NCBI RefSeq assembly: GCF_900103195.1
Contig: NZ_FMWU01000026.1
Location: forward strand, 18,103 to 82,102
Length of the DNA: 64,000 bases
From: Methylobacterium sp. UNC378MF
GTDB taxonomy: Bacteria; Pseudomonadota; Alphaproteobacteria; Rhizobiales; Beijerinckiaceae
Direction: 5' to 3'
Positions within the stretch are counted from its first letter, which is position 1. Each line of letters begins with the position of its first letter. Position numbers and translations under genes: made by a program. Positions 33,821 to 42,934 of this stretch are shown here, piece after piece. The notes under the pieces are model-generated. The model was not told the DNA's origin. It did no database searches and worked only from the letters and a program-made list of their open reading frames with translations.

Positions 33821-36508
33821 CTAGATCGTCCACGGCGCCGGCGCGTCGGCCGCGATGCCGTAGCGGCGGATCGCATCCGCAACCGTAGCGCGCGGCATCG
33901 TCCCGGTCTCGGCCAGGGCGTGCAGGGCGGCGATGACCACGTGCTGCCGGTCGACCTCGAAGAACCGGCGGAGCGCGTTGCGGGTGTCGCTGCGCCCGAA
34001 CCCGTCGGTGCCGAGGGCGACGAAGCGCGTGCCGACATAGGAGGCGATCAGCTGCGGGTAGGCCCGGACGTAGTCGCTCGCCGCGACGATGGGCGCCGTG
34101 CCCGGCAGCAGCGCCGCCACGTGGCTGATGGGCGCCTCGGCCTTCGGGTTGAGCATCGCCCGCCGCTCGGCCTCGCGGGCGTCGCGGGCCAGCTCGCTGA
34201 AGCTCGTCACGCTGAACACCTCGGCCACGACGCCGAAATCCTGCGCGAGCAGTTCCGCCGCCGCGATCACCTCCGGCAGGATCGCCCCGGAGCCGAGGAG
34301 CCGCACGGCGGCAGCGCCTGCGCCTTGCCCGGCCTCCGGCCCCGACAGCCGGTACATGCCCTTCAGGATCCCGGCCTCCGCCCCCTGCGGCATGGAGGGC
34401 TGGGCGTAGTTCTCGTTCATCGCGGTGAGATAGTAGAAGGCGTCCTCGCCCTCCTCCATCATCGCCCGGGCGCCCCGGTCGACGATCACCGCCATCTCGT
34501 ACGCGAAGGCCGGATCGTAGGCCCGGCAATTCGGGATCGCGGCCGCCGCGAGATGGCTCGACCCGTCCTGGTGCTGCAGGCCCTCGCCGCCGAGAGTGGT
34601 TCGGCCCGCCGTGGCGCCGATCAGGAAGCCGCGGGCCCGCTGGTCGGCCGCCGCCCAGATCAGGTCGCCGACCCGCTGGAAGCCGAACATCGAGTAGTAG
34701 ATGTAGAAGGGCAGCATCGACAGGCCGTGGACGCTGTAGGACGTGGCCGCCGCCGTCCAGGACGAGATCGCCCCGGCCTCGGTGATGCCTTCCTCCAGAA
34801 GCTGCCCGTCCCGGGCCTCGCGGTAGTAGAGCATCGAGCCGGCATCCTCCGGCTCGTAGAGCTGCCCCTGCGGCGCGTAGATCCCGACCTGCCGGAACAG
34901 GTTGGCCATGCCGAAGGTCCGCGCCTCGTCGGCGACGATCGGGACGATGCGCGGCCCGAGATCCTTGTGCTTCAGGAGATTGCCGAACAGGCGCACCACC
35001 GCCGTGGTGGTCGACATCTCCTTGCCGCCCGCTTCGAGGGCGAAGCCCGCGTAGGTCGAGAGCGCCGGGACGGCGACGGTCGGCGCCGTGCGGCGGCGGG
35101 CCGGCAGGACGCCGCCGAGCGTCTCGCGGCGCTCGCGCAGGTAGCGCATCTCGGCGCCGTCCTCGGCCGGCTTGTAGAAGGCCAGACCTTCGACCTGCGC
35201 GTCCGAGAGCGGCAAGGCGAAGCGGTCACGGAAGGCGCGGAGTGCATCGACGTCGAGCTTCTTGGCCTGGTGGGCGGTCATGCGCGACTCGCCCGCGCCG
35301 CCCATCCCGTAGCCTTTCTTGGTCTTGGCCAGGATTACCGTCGGACGGCCCTTCGTGGCCTTGGCCGCGGCGAAGGCGGCGTAGAGCTTGCGGAAATCGT
35401 GGCCGCCGCGTTTGAGCCGGTCAACATCGGCATCCGACATGTGGGCGACGAGTTCGCGCACCTCCGGATCCTCACCGAAGAAGTGGGCGAGGTTATAGGC
35501 ACCGTCCTTGGCGCCAAGCGTCTGGTACTTGCCGTCGACGGTGTCGGCGAAGCGCCGCAGCAGGGCGTGGTTGGTGTCGCGGGCGAAAATCCCGTCCCAT
35601 TCCGAGCCCCACAGCACCTTGATGACGTTCCAGCCCGCGCCCCGGAATAGGCTCTCCAGCTCCTGGATGATCTGGCCATTGCCGCGCACCGGGCCGTCGA
35701 GCCGCTGCAGGTTGCAGTTGATGACGAAGGTCAGGTTGTCGAGGTTCTCGCGGGCCGCCAGAGCGAGGCCGCCGATCGACTCGGGCTCGTCCATCTCGCC
35801 GTCGCCGAACACGCCCCAGACATGCCGCCCTGACGTGTCGGCGAGGCCCCGGTCGGCGAGGTAGCGCATGAAACGTGCCTGGTAGACGGCGTGGATCGGC
35901 CCGATGCCCATGGAGCCGGTGGGAACCTGCCAGAAATCCGGCATCAGCCAGGGATGCGGGTAGGAGCAGAGGCCGTCGCCCGCGATTTCCTGGCGGTAAT
36001 GCTTCAGCTGCTCTTCGGAAAGCCGGCCTTCGAGGAAGGCGCGGGCGTAGACACCGGGTGCCGAGTGTGGCTGGAAATAGACGAGGTCGCCATCCGCCCC
36101 GCCCTTGAAAAAGTGGTTGAATCCGACCTCGAACAGCTCCGCCGCCGAGGCGTAGCTCGCCACGTGGCCGCCGAGTTCCCCGTAAGCCATGTTCGCCCGC
36201 ACCACCATGGCGAGCGCGTTCCATCGCATGATCGAGGTCAGGCGCTCCTCGATGTCGAGGTCGCCCGGGTAGCGCGGCTGCTTCTCCAGGGCGATCGTGT
36301 TCCGGTAGGGCGAGTAGGGCAGCGCCTCGTCGAGGATGCCGATCTCTTTCGAGCGCCGCTCCAGGCGGTCGAGGATGAACCGGGCCCGGGCCGCGCCCTC
36401 GGTGCGGAAGACCGACTCCAGCGCGGCGAGCCAGTCCTGGGTCTCGGCCGGGTCGTGATCCACCTCGGCGGACCGCGCAATCGTGGCGTTCGGCGGTATG
36501 GCGTTCAT
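33821..36508 (-). CDS. aceE: Pyruvate dehydrogenase E1, homodimeric type
   Basis: Thiamine-diphosphate enzyme that decarboxylates pyruvate and acetylates lipoyl groups. 895 residues from ATG 36508 (E. coli AceE has 887). The ThDP motif is GDGEMDEPES...NCNLQRLDG, and the substrate-side SGAD-like histidine region and C-terminal transketolase domain are in order. First gene of aceE-aceF-lpd. Many alphaproteobacteria use the two-subunit PdhAB E1, so the single-chain type is notable. A divergent Lrp/AsnC gene starts 199 bp away. Confidence 0.96.
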   Translation of the reverse strand: MNAIPPNATIARSAEVDHDPAETQDWLAALESVFRTEGAARARFILDRLERRSKEIGILDEALPYSPYRNTIALEKQPRYPGDLDIEERLTSIMRWNALAMVVRANMAYGELGGHVASYASAAELFEVGFNHFFKGGADGDLVYFQPHSAPGVYARAFLEGRLSEEQLKHYRQEIAGDGLCSYPHPWLMPDFWQVPTGSMGIGPIHAVYQARFMRYLADRGLADTSGRHVWGVFGDGEMDEPESIGGLALAARENLDNLTFVINCNLQRLDGPVRGNGQIIQELESLFRGAGWNVIKVLWGSEWDGIFARDTNHALLRRFADTVDGKYQTLGAKDGAYNLAHFFGEDPEVRELVAHMSDADVDRLKRGGHDFRKLYAAFAAAKATKGRPTVILAKTKKGYGMGGAGESRMTAHQAKKLDVDALRAFRDRFALPLSDAQVEGLAFYKPAEDGAEMRYLRERRETLGGVLPARRRTAPTVAVPALSTYAGFALEAGGKEMSTTTAVVRLFGNLLKHKDLGPRIVPIVADEARTFGMANLFRQVGIYAPQGQLYEPEDAGSMLYYREARDGQLLEEGITEAGAISSWTAAATSYSVHGLSMLPFYIYYSMFGFQRVGDLIWAAADQRARGFLIGATAGRTTLGGEGLQHQDGSSHLAAAAIPNCRAYDPAFAYEMAVIVDRGARAMMEEGEDAFYYLTAMNENYAQPSMPQGAEAGILKGMYRLSGPEAGQGAGAAAVRLLGSGAILPEVIAAAELLAQDFGVVAEVFSVTSFSELARDAREAERRAMLNPKAEAPISHVAALLPGTAPIVAASDYVRAYPQLIASYVGTRFVALGTDGFGRSDTRNALRRFFEVDRQHVVIAALHALAETGTMPRATVADAIRRYGIAADAPAPWTI

Positions 36509-36569
36509 TGGCGCGGCCTCCCTGGTCGGCTCGATCATACGGGGATCGCGGCGGGGGGACATGCCGAAT

Positions 36570-36631
36570 ATTTGCTGTGACGCCGCCGTCAGCGGATTGA
36601 TATACCGCGATATCGCCGACAGGCGGCAAAT
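36570..36631. promoter_or_regulatory. Candidate Lrp/AsnC sites between aceE and its divergent regulator
   Basis: Within the 199-bp divergent gap, a perfect 10-bp palindrome GCGATATCGC lies at 36607-36616, and ATTTGC (36570-36575) and GCAAAT (36626-36631) form a spaced inverted repeat around it. Lrp-type octamers bind such degenerate, phased sites. Regulation of pdh by the neighbour is inferred from position. Confidence 0.45.
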
Positions 36632-36707
36632 CATGCCGCATTGGGCGTCGGCCCCGGCCCTGTGCCGTGAGGCCGCGCAACGCGGCGGGAGACCGGAGAC
36701 CGAACCC

Positions 36708-37196
36708 ATGCCCGCACGTCCGGCCCCCCTCGACGCCGCAAGCCTGCGGATCCTGGAATGCCTGCAGCAGGACAGCGAGATCAGCATCGCCGATCTCGCC
36801 GAGCGGGTGGGCCTGTCGACGTCGCCGTGCTGGCGGCGCGTCAACGACCTGAAGGAGGCGGGGGTGATCCGCGGCTGCGTGGCGGTGGTCGACCCGCTGA
36901 GCCTCGGGCTCGCGGTCAACGTGTTCGTTCACGTGTCGCTGGAGAAGCAGACCCAGGCCGCGCTCCAGGCCTTCGACGAGGCGGTGCGCAGCCGCCCGGA
37001 GGTGATGGAGTGCTACCTGATGAGTGGCGAGGCCGACTACATGCTGCGGGTCGTGGTCGAGGATCTGGGCCAGTACCAGAAGCTGGTCCTCGACCACCTC
37101 ACGCGGATCCCCGGCGTGGCCAACATTCGCTCGAGCTTCGCGCTGGGGCAGGTAAAGTACACGACCGCGCTGCCGCTCGGACACCTGGCCCGCTGA
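36708..37196 (+). CDS. Lrp/AsnC family transcriptional regulator
   Basis: 162 residues from ATG 36708: N-terminal winged helix-turn-helix (ILECLQQDSEISIADLAERVGLSTSPCWRRV) and C-terminal RAM ligand-binding domain (ECYLMSGEADYMLRVVV). Divergent from the pdh operon, which it probably controls in response to an amino or 2-oxo acid. The earlier open frame from 36483 crosses the aceE start and is not used. Confidence 0.92.
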   Translation: MPARPAPLDAASLRILECLQQDSEISIADLAERVGLSTSPCWRRVNDLKEAGVIRGCVAVVDPLSLGLAVNVFVHVSLEKQTQAALQAFDEAVRSRPEVMECYLMSGEADYMLRVVVEDLGQYQKLVLDHLTRIPGVANIRSSFALGQVKYTTALPLGHLAR

Positions 37197-37322
37197 CGGA
37201 GCGCGGCCGCACGCCGCGTCAAGGGGCAGGCGCTTCGGCGGACGATGTCGAAATCTGGAAGATCCTGGTCTCGGTTGCGGAGACCGGTAAGCGCCGCGTC
37301 GCGCGCGATAAGACGATAAGAA

Positions 37323-37398
37323 TGGTGGAGCCTAACGGGATCGAACCGATGACCTCTTCCATGCCATGGAAGCGCTCTCCCAGCTGAGCTAAGGCCCC
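37323..37398 (-). tRNA. tRNA-Ala (GGC), copy 1
   Basis: 76 bases including encoded CCA. The acceptor stem GGGGCCT pairs with AGGCTCC, discriminator A, and the anticodon loop ATGGCAT gives GGC. TTCGATC T-loop present. Confidence 0.97.
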
Positions 37399-37453
37399 AT
37401 TCATTTTGACAGCGGTTCACGTCCCGAAAGGGCCGTGTCGCGCGAGGGTGGGA

Positions 37454-37529
37454 TGGTGGAGCCTAACGGGATCGAACCGATGACCTCTTCCATGCCATGG
37501 AAGCGCTCTCCCAGCTGAGCTAAGGCCCC
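37454..37529 (-). tRNA. tRNA-Ala (GGC), copy 2
   Basis: 76 bases, identical to the copy at 37323-37398 and 55 bp upstream of it in transcription order; probably a recent tandem duplication and one transcript. Confidence 0.97.
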
Positions 37530-37628
37530 ACTTTACCATCCACCGCGGTTTGGGTACCGCTGGGTCTCGCCGAACCGGATCGCGGCCGGCGAGGCCGGTT
37601 CTATAGGCGGCTCGCACCGCGGACTCAA

Positions 37629-37660
37629 CCCCCTTTCTACGCTGCCGCCGGGGGTTTTTT
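37629..37660 (+). terminator. Rho-independent terminator with T6
   Basis: CCCCC and GGGGG with a 16-base loop followed by TTTTTT on the plus strand. It would stop plus-strand read-through from the Lrp gene before the minus-strand TIGR02300 gene; the minus reading lacks a long T run. Confidence 0.6.
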
Positions 37661-37694
37661 GCAGGGCGTTCCAGTCGGGGAGGCGGAGGCCGCC

Positions 37695-38081
37695 TCAGCC
37701 CTCCTCGTCGTTCTCGATATCGCCGTCGATCAGGTCGGAGACGTCGTCGTCGCCGGAATCCTCTTCCTCCAGGAAGGTGTCGTCGTCGGAGGAATCTCCG
37801 TCCTCGACCGCGTCGTCCTCGGGCGTCGGATCCGCGTCGTCCTCGGCGGCTTCGACTTCGTCGAGGGAGACCATCTCCGGCCCCTTCTCGTCCGTCTCGT
37901 CCTCATCGTCGTTAGTGGCCGGGCTGCGCGACAGCGCCGGGGGCGCCGCACGGCTGGAGGTGGCCACCGCCTGATAGGTCGCGCCGCATTTCGGGCAGAC
38001 GGCGGGATCTCGGGCGAGGTCGTAGAACTTCGCGCCACAGCTCATGCACTGGCGCTTCAAGCCAAGTTCCGGTCGGGCCAC
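37695..38081 (-). CDS. TIGR02300 family protein (zinc ribbon, acidic tail)
   Basis: 128 residues from GTG 38081. It opens with the family hallmark ARPELGLKRQC, MSCGAKFYDL, CPKCGATY: two CxxC pairs that can hold zinc. The second half is a low-complexity acidic tail of aspartate and glutamate (EDEDDDTFLEEEDSGDDD type). Conserved in alphaproteobacteria next to aroA and tRNA genes; function unknown. A GAGG site precedes the GTG by about 10 bases. Confidence 0.9.
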   Translation of the reverse strand: MARPELGLKRQCMSCGAKFYDLARDPAVCPKCGATYQAVATSSRAAPPALSRSPATNDDEDETDEKGPEMVSLDEVEAAEDDADPTPEDDAVEDGDSSDDDTFLEEEDSGDDDVSDLIDGDIENDEEG

Positions 38082-38358
38082 GGGCGGACACCTCGTCGTC
38101 AATGCTGTCTCGGGGGAGGGGCCCCGTTAGTCGCGGTGGCGGCCCCTGTCAATCGAGCTCGCGCAGGGCGTTCCGGGCGTCGTGCCGGCGGCCCGCTCCC
38201 GGGGGTCGGCCGGGGATCGGCGTCGGCAACGGATGGATGACGGCGGGCGGTGCCCGTGTTAACCGCGCGGCGACTTCACCGTCCGATTGCAGCGCCGCGG
38301 CAGGGCCGCGCGACGCGCCGGATCCTGGCCCACGTCTCAGAGCCCGAACGGACGTCCC

Positions 38359-39708
38359 GTGTCGCACGATTCGAGTCCCCAGCCCCTCACCGCCGCGCCG
38401 GGCGCACCGCTACGCGGACGCCTGCGCCCGCCCGGCGACAAGTCGATCTCGCATCGATCGATGATCCTCGGCCTGCTCAGCCAGGGCGAGACGCGGGTCG
38501 AAGGCCTGCTGGAGGGCGACGATGTCCTGCGCACCGCCGCCGCCGCGAAGGCGCTCGGCGCGGGCGTCGAGCGCCTCGCGCCCGGAAGCTGGCGGGTCCA
38601 GGGCGTCGGCATCGGCGGCCTCGGCGATCCGGCCGACGTGCTTGATTTCGGCAATGCCGGCACGGGCTCGCGGCTCATGATGGGCGTGGTCGGCGGGCAG
38701 CCGGTCACCGCAACCTTCGACGGCGACGCCTCCCTGCGGTCGCGGCCGATGCGCCGCATCCTCGACCCGCTGACCCGCATGGGCACGCAGGTCCTCGCCG
38801 AGTCAGAGGGCGGCCGGGTGCCCCTGACCCTGCGTGGCCCCAGGGAGGCGATCCCGATCACCTACGAGACTCCGGCGGCGTCGGCGCAGATCAAGTCGGC
38901 GGTGCTGCTTGCCGGCCTCAACGCCCCCGGCGTCACGACCGTGATCGAAGCGGCCGCGACCCGCGACCACACCGAGCGGATGCTGCGCCTGTTCGGCGCC
39001 GCGGTCAGCGTCGAGCCGCATGGAGTGGGCGGGCACGGGCGCAAGGTCGCGCTCGCCGGTCAACCAACCCTGCGCGGCACCGACGTTGTGGTTCCGGCCG
39101 ACCCGTCCTCGGCGGCCTTCCCGCTGGTGGCGGCGCTGATCGTGCCCGGCTCGGACGTGGTGATCGAGGGTGTGATGATGAACCCGCTGCGCATCGGGCT
39201 GATCACGACGCTCCTGGAGATGGGCGCGCAGATCGAGCGCGTGGCCGAGCGGGAGGAGGGCGGCGAGACCGTGGCCGACCTGCGCGTGCGCGCGAGCCGC
39301 CTGACCGGCGTCGACGTCCCGGCCGAGCGGGCGCCGGCGATGATCGACGAATACCCGGTGCTGGCGGTGGCGGCGAGCTTCGCCGAGGGCCGGACTCGGA
39401 TGAATGGCCTCCACGAGCTGCGGGTCAAGGAATCGGACCGCCTCGCCGCCGTCGCCGCCGGGCTCGCCGCCAACGGCGTCCGCCACACGGTCGAGGTCGA
39501 CGACCTCGTGGTCGAGGGCGACGGTGCGGCGGCGCCGGGCGGCGGGACGGTCGCGACCCATCTCGACCACCGCATCGCCATGGCGTTCCTGGTGATGGGG
39601 CTCGCGGCGCGGAATTCGGTCACGGTGGATGACGGCGCGATGATCGCCACGAGCTTCCCGAGCTTCCTCCCGACCATGCAGGCCCTCGGCGGCCGGATCG
39701 GGGCGTGA
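38359..39708 (+). CDS. aroA: 3-Phosphoshikimate 1-carboxyvinyltransferase (EPSP synthase)
   Basis: Sixth step of the shikimate pathway: shikimate-3-phosphate plus PEP to EPSP. 449 residues from GTG 38359. Motifs: PGDKSISHRSMILGLL, FGNAGTGSRLMMG, and VKESDRLAAVAAGL. The open frame runs 24 codons further upstream, but homologues begin near VSHDSSPQPL. It overlaps cmk by four bases. Confidence 0.96.
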   Translation: MSHDSSPQPLTAAPGAPLRGRLRPPGDKSISHRSMILGLLSQGETRVEGLLEGDDVLRTAAAAKALGAGVERLAPGSWRVQGVGIGGLGDPADVLDFGNAGTGSRLMMGVVGGQPVTATFDGDASLRSRPMRRILDPLTRMGTQVLAESEGGRVPLTLRGPREAIPITYETPAASAQIKSAVLLAGLNAPGVTTVIEAAATRDHTERMLRLFGAAVSVEPHGVGGHGRKVALAGQPTLRGTDVVVPADPSSAAFPLVAALIVPGSDVVIEGVMMNPLRIGLITTLLEMGAQIERVAEREEGGETVADLRVRASRLTGVDVPAERAPAMIDEYPVLAVAASFAEGRTRMNGLHELRVKESDRLAAVAAGLAANGVRHTVEVDDLVVEGDGAAAPGGGTVATHLDHRIAMAFLVMGLAARNSVTVDDGAMIATSFPSFLPTMQALGGRIGA

Positions 39709-40352
39709 CCGCCATGCCGCTCGTCATCGCGATCGACGGACCGGCCGCGTCCGGCAAGGGCACGCTCGCCAAGCGTCTGGCCGACCATTACGGCCTGCCG
39801 CATCTCGACACCGGGCTCCTCTACCGGGCCGTGGCGCTGGCCCTGCTCGATGCCGGCCTGTCGCTGGACGATTCCGCGGCTGCGGCGCGGGCGGCCCACG
39901 CCCTCGACGCCGGCCGGCTCGACGATCCGCGCCTGCGGGACCGGGCCATGGGCGAGGCGGCCTCCCGAGTCTCGTCGGTGCCCGAGGTCCGCGCCGGGCT
40001 GCTCGCGTGGCAGCGCCGTTTCGCCGCCGACCCGCAGGGGGCGGTGCTCGACGGGCGCGACATCGGCACGGTCGTCTGTCCCGAGGCCTCGGTGAAGCTG
40101 TTCATCACCGCGTCCTCCGAGGAGCGCGCCCGCCGTCGTCACCGGGAGCTGTCCGGCCGCGGCGAGGCGGCGACCTTCGCGGCGATCCTGGCCGACATCG
40201 AGGCTCGCGACGCCCGGGACGCCTCCCGCAGCGCCGCGCCGCTGCGCATGGCGGACGACGCGGTCCGGCTCGACACTACGGAGCTTGACGCGGATGCAGC
40301 CTTCGACGAGGCCCGGGACATCGTTGAGCGGACCCGCGGCGACGCGGCCTGA
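39705..40352 (+). CDS. cmk: Cytidylate kinase
   Basis: Phosphorylates CMP and dCMP. 215 residues from GTG 39705, which overlaps the aroA stop (GTGA); ATG 39714 is an equally plausible start. P-loop GPAASGKGTLAKRLA, LDTGLLYRAVA and DGRDIGTVVCP are typical. In most relatives rpsA follows cmk; here a tRNA-Lys comes next, so rpsA is not the immediate neighbour. Confidence 0.94.
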   Translation: MTAMPLVIAIDGPAASGKGTLAKRLADHYGLPHLDTGLLYRAVALALLDAGLSLDDSAAAARAAHALDAGRLDDPRLRDRAMGEAASRVSSVPEVRAGLLAWQRRFAADPQGAVLDGRDIGTVVCPEASVKLFITASSEERARRRHRELSGRGEAATFAAILADIEARDARDASRSAAPLRMADDAVRLDTTELDADAAFDEARDIVERTRGDAA

Positions 40353-40444
40353 GGGTTGTCCACCTCCCTTGTGTTGACCCCCCGGGCCCGCTCACCTATT
40401 GCGGACGCGCCGTCCCCGACGGGCCACCGCGCGGCCCGGGACGC

Positions 40445-40520
40445 GAGCGCGTAGCTCAGCTGGTAGAGCAACGGACTTTTAATCTGTAGGTCCTGGGTTC
40501 GAGTCCCAGCGCGCTCACCA
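40445..40520 (+). tRNA. tRNA-Lys (TTT)
   Basis: 76 bases with encoded CCA. Acceptor GAGCGCG pairs with CGCGCTC, discriminator A; anticodon loop CTTTTAA gives TTT. T-loop TTCGAGT. Confidence 0.97.
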
Positions 40521-40669
40521 TATCCTCGATAGCGCTCCTGACACTCGGCGCGGTCACCGCTCCCCAGGCCGGTGATGGGCTGGTGGGCGGACGCTACGCC
40601 CACATGAAAATCGGAACCCCCGGTTGCGCTTCGGGTTGGGCTCCCAACGCAACTGCGAAGGAGTCACCG

Positions 40670-40957
40670 ATGCGGAAGCTCGCTCTCATCTCCGCCGTCA
40701 CCCTGTCCCTCGGCGCGCTCGGTGCCACCGGCGCCCAGGCGCAGGGCTACGGCTACGGCTACGGCGGCCACCACGGCTACGGTTACGGCCGCGGCTACGA
40801 TCGCGGCTACGGCTCGCGGCGCGATGTCGGCTACCGCCGTCACCGCGGTCTGTCGACCGGGGCCGCGATCGGCCTCGGCATCGCGGGCGCAGCCGCCGGT
40901 GCCGCCGCCGCTGGCGCCTTCGATCGGGGGCCGGCCTATTACGGCCGCGGCTACTGA
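40670..40957 (+). CDS. Gly/Tyr-rich secreted protein, 95 residues
   Basis: ATG 40670, preceded by GAAGGAG. Signal peptide cleaved near AQA-QGYGYG (25). The mature part has GYGYG repeats followed by arginine-rich RRDVGYRRHRG and an alanine/glycine hydrophobic stretch (AIGLGIAGAAAGAAAAGA) that could span a membrane once. Low-complexity envelope proteins of this type are frequent in Methylobacterium; no function known. Confidence 0.65.
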   Translation: MRKLALISAVTLSLGALGATGAQAQGYGYGYGGHHGYGYGRGYDRGYGSRRDVGYRRHRGLSTGAAIGLGIAGAAAGAAAAGAFDRGPAYYGRGY

Positions 40958-40980
40958 GCCACCGCATGGCCTGACGAAGT

Positions 40981-41010
40981 AGAGCTCCGCCGCCACCGCG
41001 GTGGGGCTCT
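40981..41010 (+). terminator. Terminator after the Gly/Tyr-rich protein gene
   Basis: AGAGCTCC and GGGGCTCT pair over 8 bp, followed by CGCTGTTT. Confidence 0.65.
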
Positions 41011-41060
41011 CGCTGTTTGATGCGGCCGCACGGGCCGACGGCGCGCGTCCGTTGCCCGGC

Positions 41061-42020
41061 TCAGCGTAGCCAGCGCCGGATCTGCTCGCGGAGGGTCGGG
41101 CGGATGGCCCGCCGCGCCCGCGCCGCCGCGAAGTTATCAATGCGGATCCTGTCGGTCGGGACCTGCCGCAGGAACCGTTCGGCGATCTCGAAGATCACGA
41201 TGTCCGGCCGGACGTCCTCGACATAGGCCCAGTCGATATTCGCCGACCAGATCGCGTGCACTTCCCCGAAGGTTTCTGCCAGCATCGCGGTAAGGCGCGC
41301 GCCTGGGCTGTAGATGTAGGAATCGCCGAACAGCACCACGCGCCGCGGATCCGGTGCATCCCTGTTCTCCAAAACGACGCGGGATCCCACGAACAATCCG
41401 CGCGGACGCACGGCCCGTCCCGATTCCCGCACCGCCACCAGCGCGTTCGCGTCAATCCGCGCCGCGCGGCGCGGAAAGTCGTAGGCGACGTAGTCCTCGT
41501 CGACCGGGGGGACGAGCTTCTCGCCGAGATCGAAAGTGAAGCGCTCGTTCACGCTAGTTCCCGCGAAGACGTGCGCCGCCACGGGCGCGTCCAGGGCCTC
41601 GCAGAGTGCGCGATACGCGGTCAGGTAGCCCCGGTAGGTCCAGTGCGTATCCGTCCGCAAATAGACAGGCTCATCGGCCCGTGCCGTCTGGAGCGGAGTC
41701 TGCAAATCAACCATCGCGGCCTGGCTGTCGCCGGCGACCAGTCGGGCGAGGCGGGTTCCGGGCGGATCGTCTAGCCCCGGGAATGGGCGGCCGAGCAGGT
41801 CCGGATAGATCGCGAGCTTGTCGGGGACGATGGCGTGCACGTGCCGGATCCCGAGACCGTCGAGGCGGAGTGCCCGTCGCCGGATGAGCCGCGTCCAGCG
41901 CTTCAGGATCCGCCGTGAGGTCGCGGTATCGCCGTAGAAGGCTTCGACCTCGCTGGCGCGTCCGACCCAGTACAGCCAGCCATCGTGTCCCACGGCCACG
42001 CCGTTGCCGCTCGTCTTCAA
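41061..42020 (-). CDS. AlgX/AlgJ-like SGNH-fold protein
   Basis: About 319 residues if it starts at TTG 42020, which follows GGGGAG; nearby GTG codons are alternatives and the frame is open to 42215. Residues near 10-20 read GHDGWLYWVG, and the core has RTDTHWTYRGY, the Asp-x-His motif of AlgX/AlgJ O-acetyltransferase domains, and a later VVLFGDSYIYSPG with the nucleophile-type GDS. Proteins of this group acetylate exopolysaccharides in the periplasm, but I see no clear signal peptide and no MBOT acetyl-transfer partner gene nearby. Confidence 0.68.
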   Translation of the reverse strand: MKTSGNGVAVGHDGWLYWVGRASEVEAFYGDTATSRRILKRWTRLIRRRALRLDGLGIRHVHAIVPDKLAIYPDLLGRPFPGLDDPPGTRLARLVAGDSQAAMVDLQTPLQTARADEPVYLRTDTHWTYRGYLTAYRALCEALDAPVAAHVFAGTSVNERFTFDLGEKLVPPVDEDYVAYDFPRRAARIDANALVAVRESGRAVRPRGLFVGSRVVLENRDAPDPRRVVLFGDSYIYSPGARLTAMLAETFGEVHAIWSANIDWAYVEDVRPDIVIFEIAERFLRQVPTDRIRIDNFAAARARRAIRPTLREQIRRWLR

Positions 42021-42307
42021 AGCTCCCCGGCCTCCCACCGCCCGCCACAATGCACTCAATGACGCCGGGCTTCCGCCTCGACGGATCTGCGCGGGATTGC
42101 AACCCCGCGCGCAGCGGGACCGTGCCCCATCGCGGCGACGGCGGAGCGATGTAGCGGGTTGACGGCGGCCGCGACTACACGGCCTCGGGCGAAGGGGCGC
42201 GCCTTTTTCGCCCACGCGCCGGCCTCGTAGTGAAACTTTCCCGCCGCGCCGGGGGTACTCCCGTCAGGCGCATCACTCTGCGCGGCGTTCCGAAGAAGGG
42301 CCGGCCC

Positions 42308-42487
42308 ATGTCCGCGCTTGTCACGTCCATCGGCTGCGGCTTCGTTCTGGCGGGATTCGCGGCCGAGAAGTTCGCCGAGCATCGCTGGCTCGCGGCGAGC
42401 CGGCCCGCGCCCCTCGACGCCCTTGCGGTCCTAGCCCTGGCGCTCCCGGCGGTCGGGCTCACGCTGATGGCGACCCTGGCGGCTTGA
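42308..42487 (+). CDS. Small membrane protein, 59 residues
   Basis: ATG 42308. Two hydrophobic helices (about 3-20 and 37-58) separated by a charged loop (AEKFAEHRWLAASRPAP). No family recognised. It ends 18 bp before the convergent PilZ gene. The 287 bp upstream to the AlgX-like gene holds its promoter and no other gene I can see. Confidence 0.5.
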   Translation: MSALVTSIGCGFVLAGFAAEKFAEHRWLAASRPAPLDALAVLALALPAVGLTLMATLAA

Positions 42488-42505
42488 GCGCGCCGGGCGG
42501 CCGCC

Positions 42506-42793
42506 TCACTCCGCGTCGAGGCAGAACACGACCCCGACCGTCCGCTCCTTGCGCCAGATGAGCTGGACCGCGTATCGCATCTCGGCACTGGCCAGCACGA
42601 GATCGAACGCATCCTCAAGCTGCACCACCTGCGAGCCGAGAAATTCCAGCATCGCGCCGCGATCGGAGATGTTCTTGACCTGACAGGGATAGCGCGAGCC
42701 GTCCCGATGCTGCGCGAAGGCCAGGAGGGCGGTTGGTTTCCGCTCGGTGGCCCGGCGCTCGACGAAGGCGGGAGTGCTGGCGTTGCGGGACAC
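42506..42793 (-). CDS. PilZ domain protein
   Basis: 95 residues from GTG 42793, a single PilZ domain. The start VERRATERKP gives the RxxxR cyclic-di-GMP motif, and NISDRGAMLEF corresponds to the second, D/NxSxxG, motif. Probable c-di-GMP sensor. A TAACATGTTA palindrome lies about 65 bp upstream (42858-42867). Confidence 0.8.
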   Translation of the reverse strand: MSRNASTPAFVERRATERKPTALLAFAQHRDGSRYPCQVKNISDRGAMLEFLGSQVVQLEDAFDLVLASAEMRYAVQLIWRKERTVGVVFCLDAE

Positions 42794-42934
42794 GGCCGAG
42801 GTTCCTGCCCAATTCGGCCGATTTGGCGCGATATCAGTAAAAATGCGCCCGATTTGCTAACATGTTATTGATGATCGGTGCACAGGAGAAAGATCAGCAA
42901 GTTGCGATCCGTCTATCGGCGCGATCTGCGGTCT

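Noticed and set aside
37323..37529. The two tRNA-Ala copies as a CRISPR-like or mobile repeat
   Set aside because: Both copies fold as complete tRNAs with CCA; this is a simple tandem tRNA duplication.
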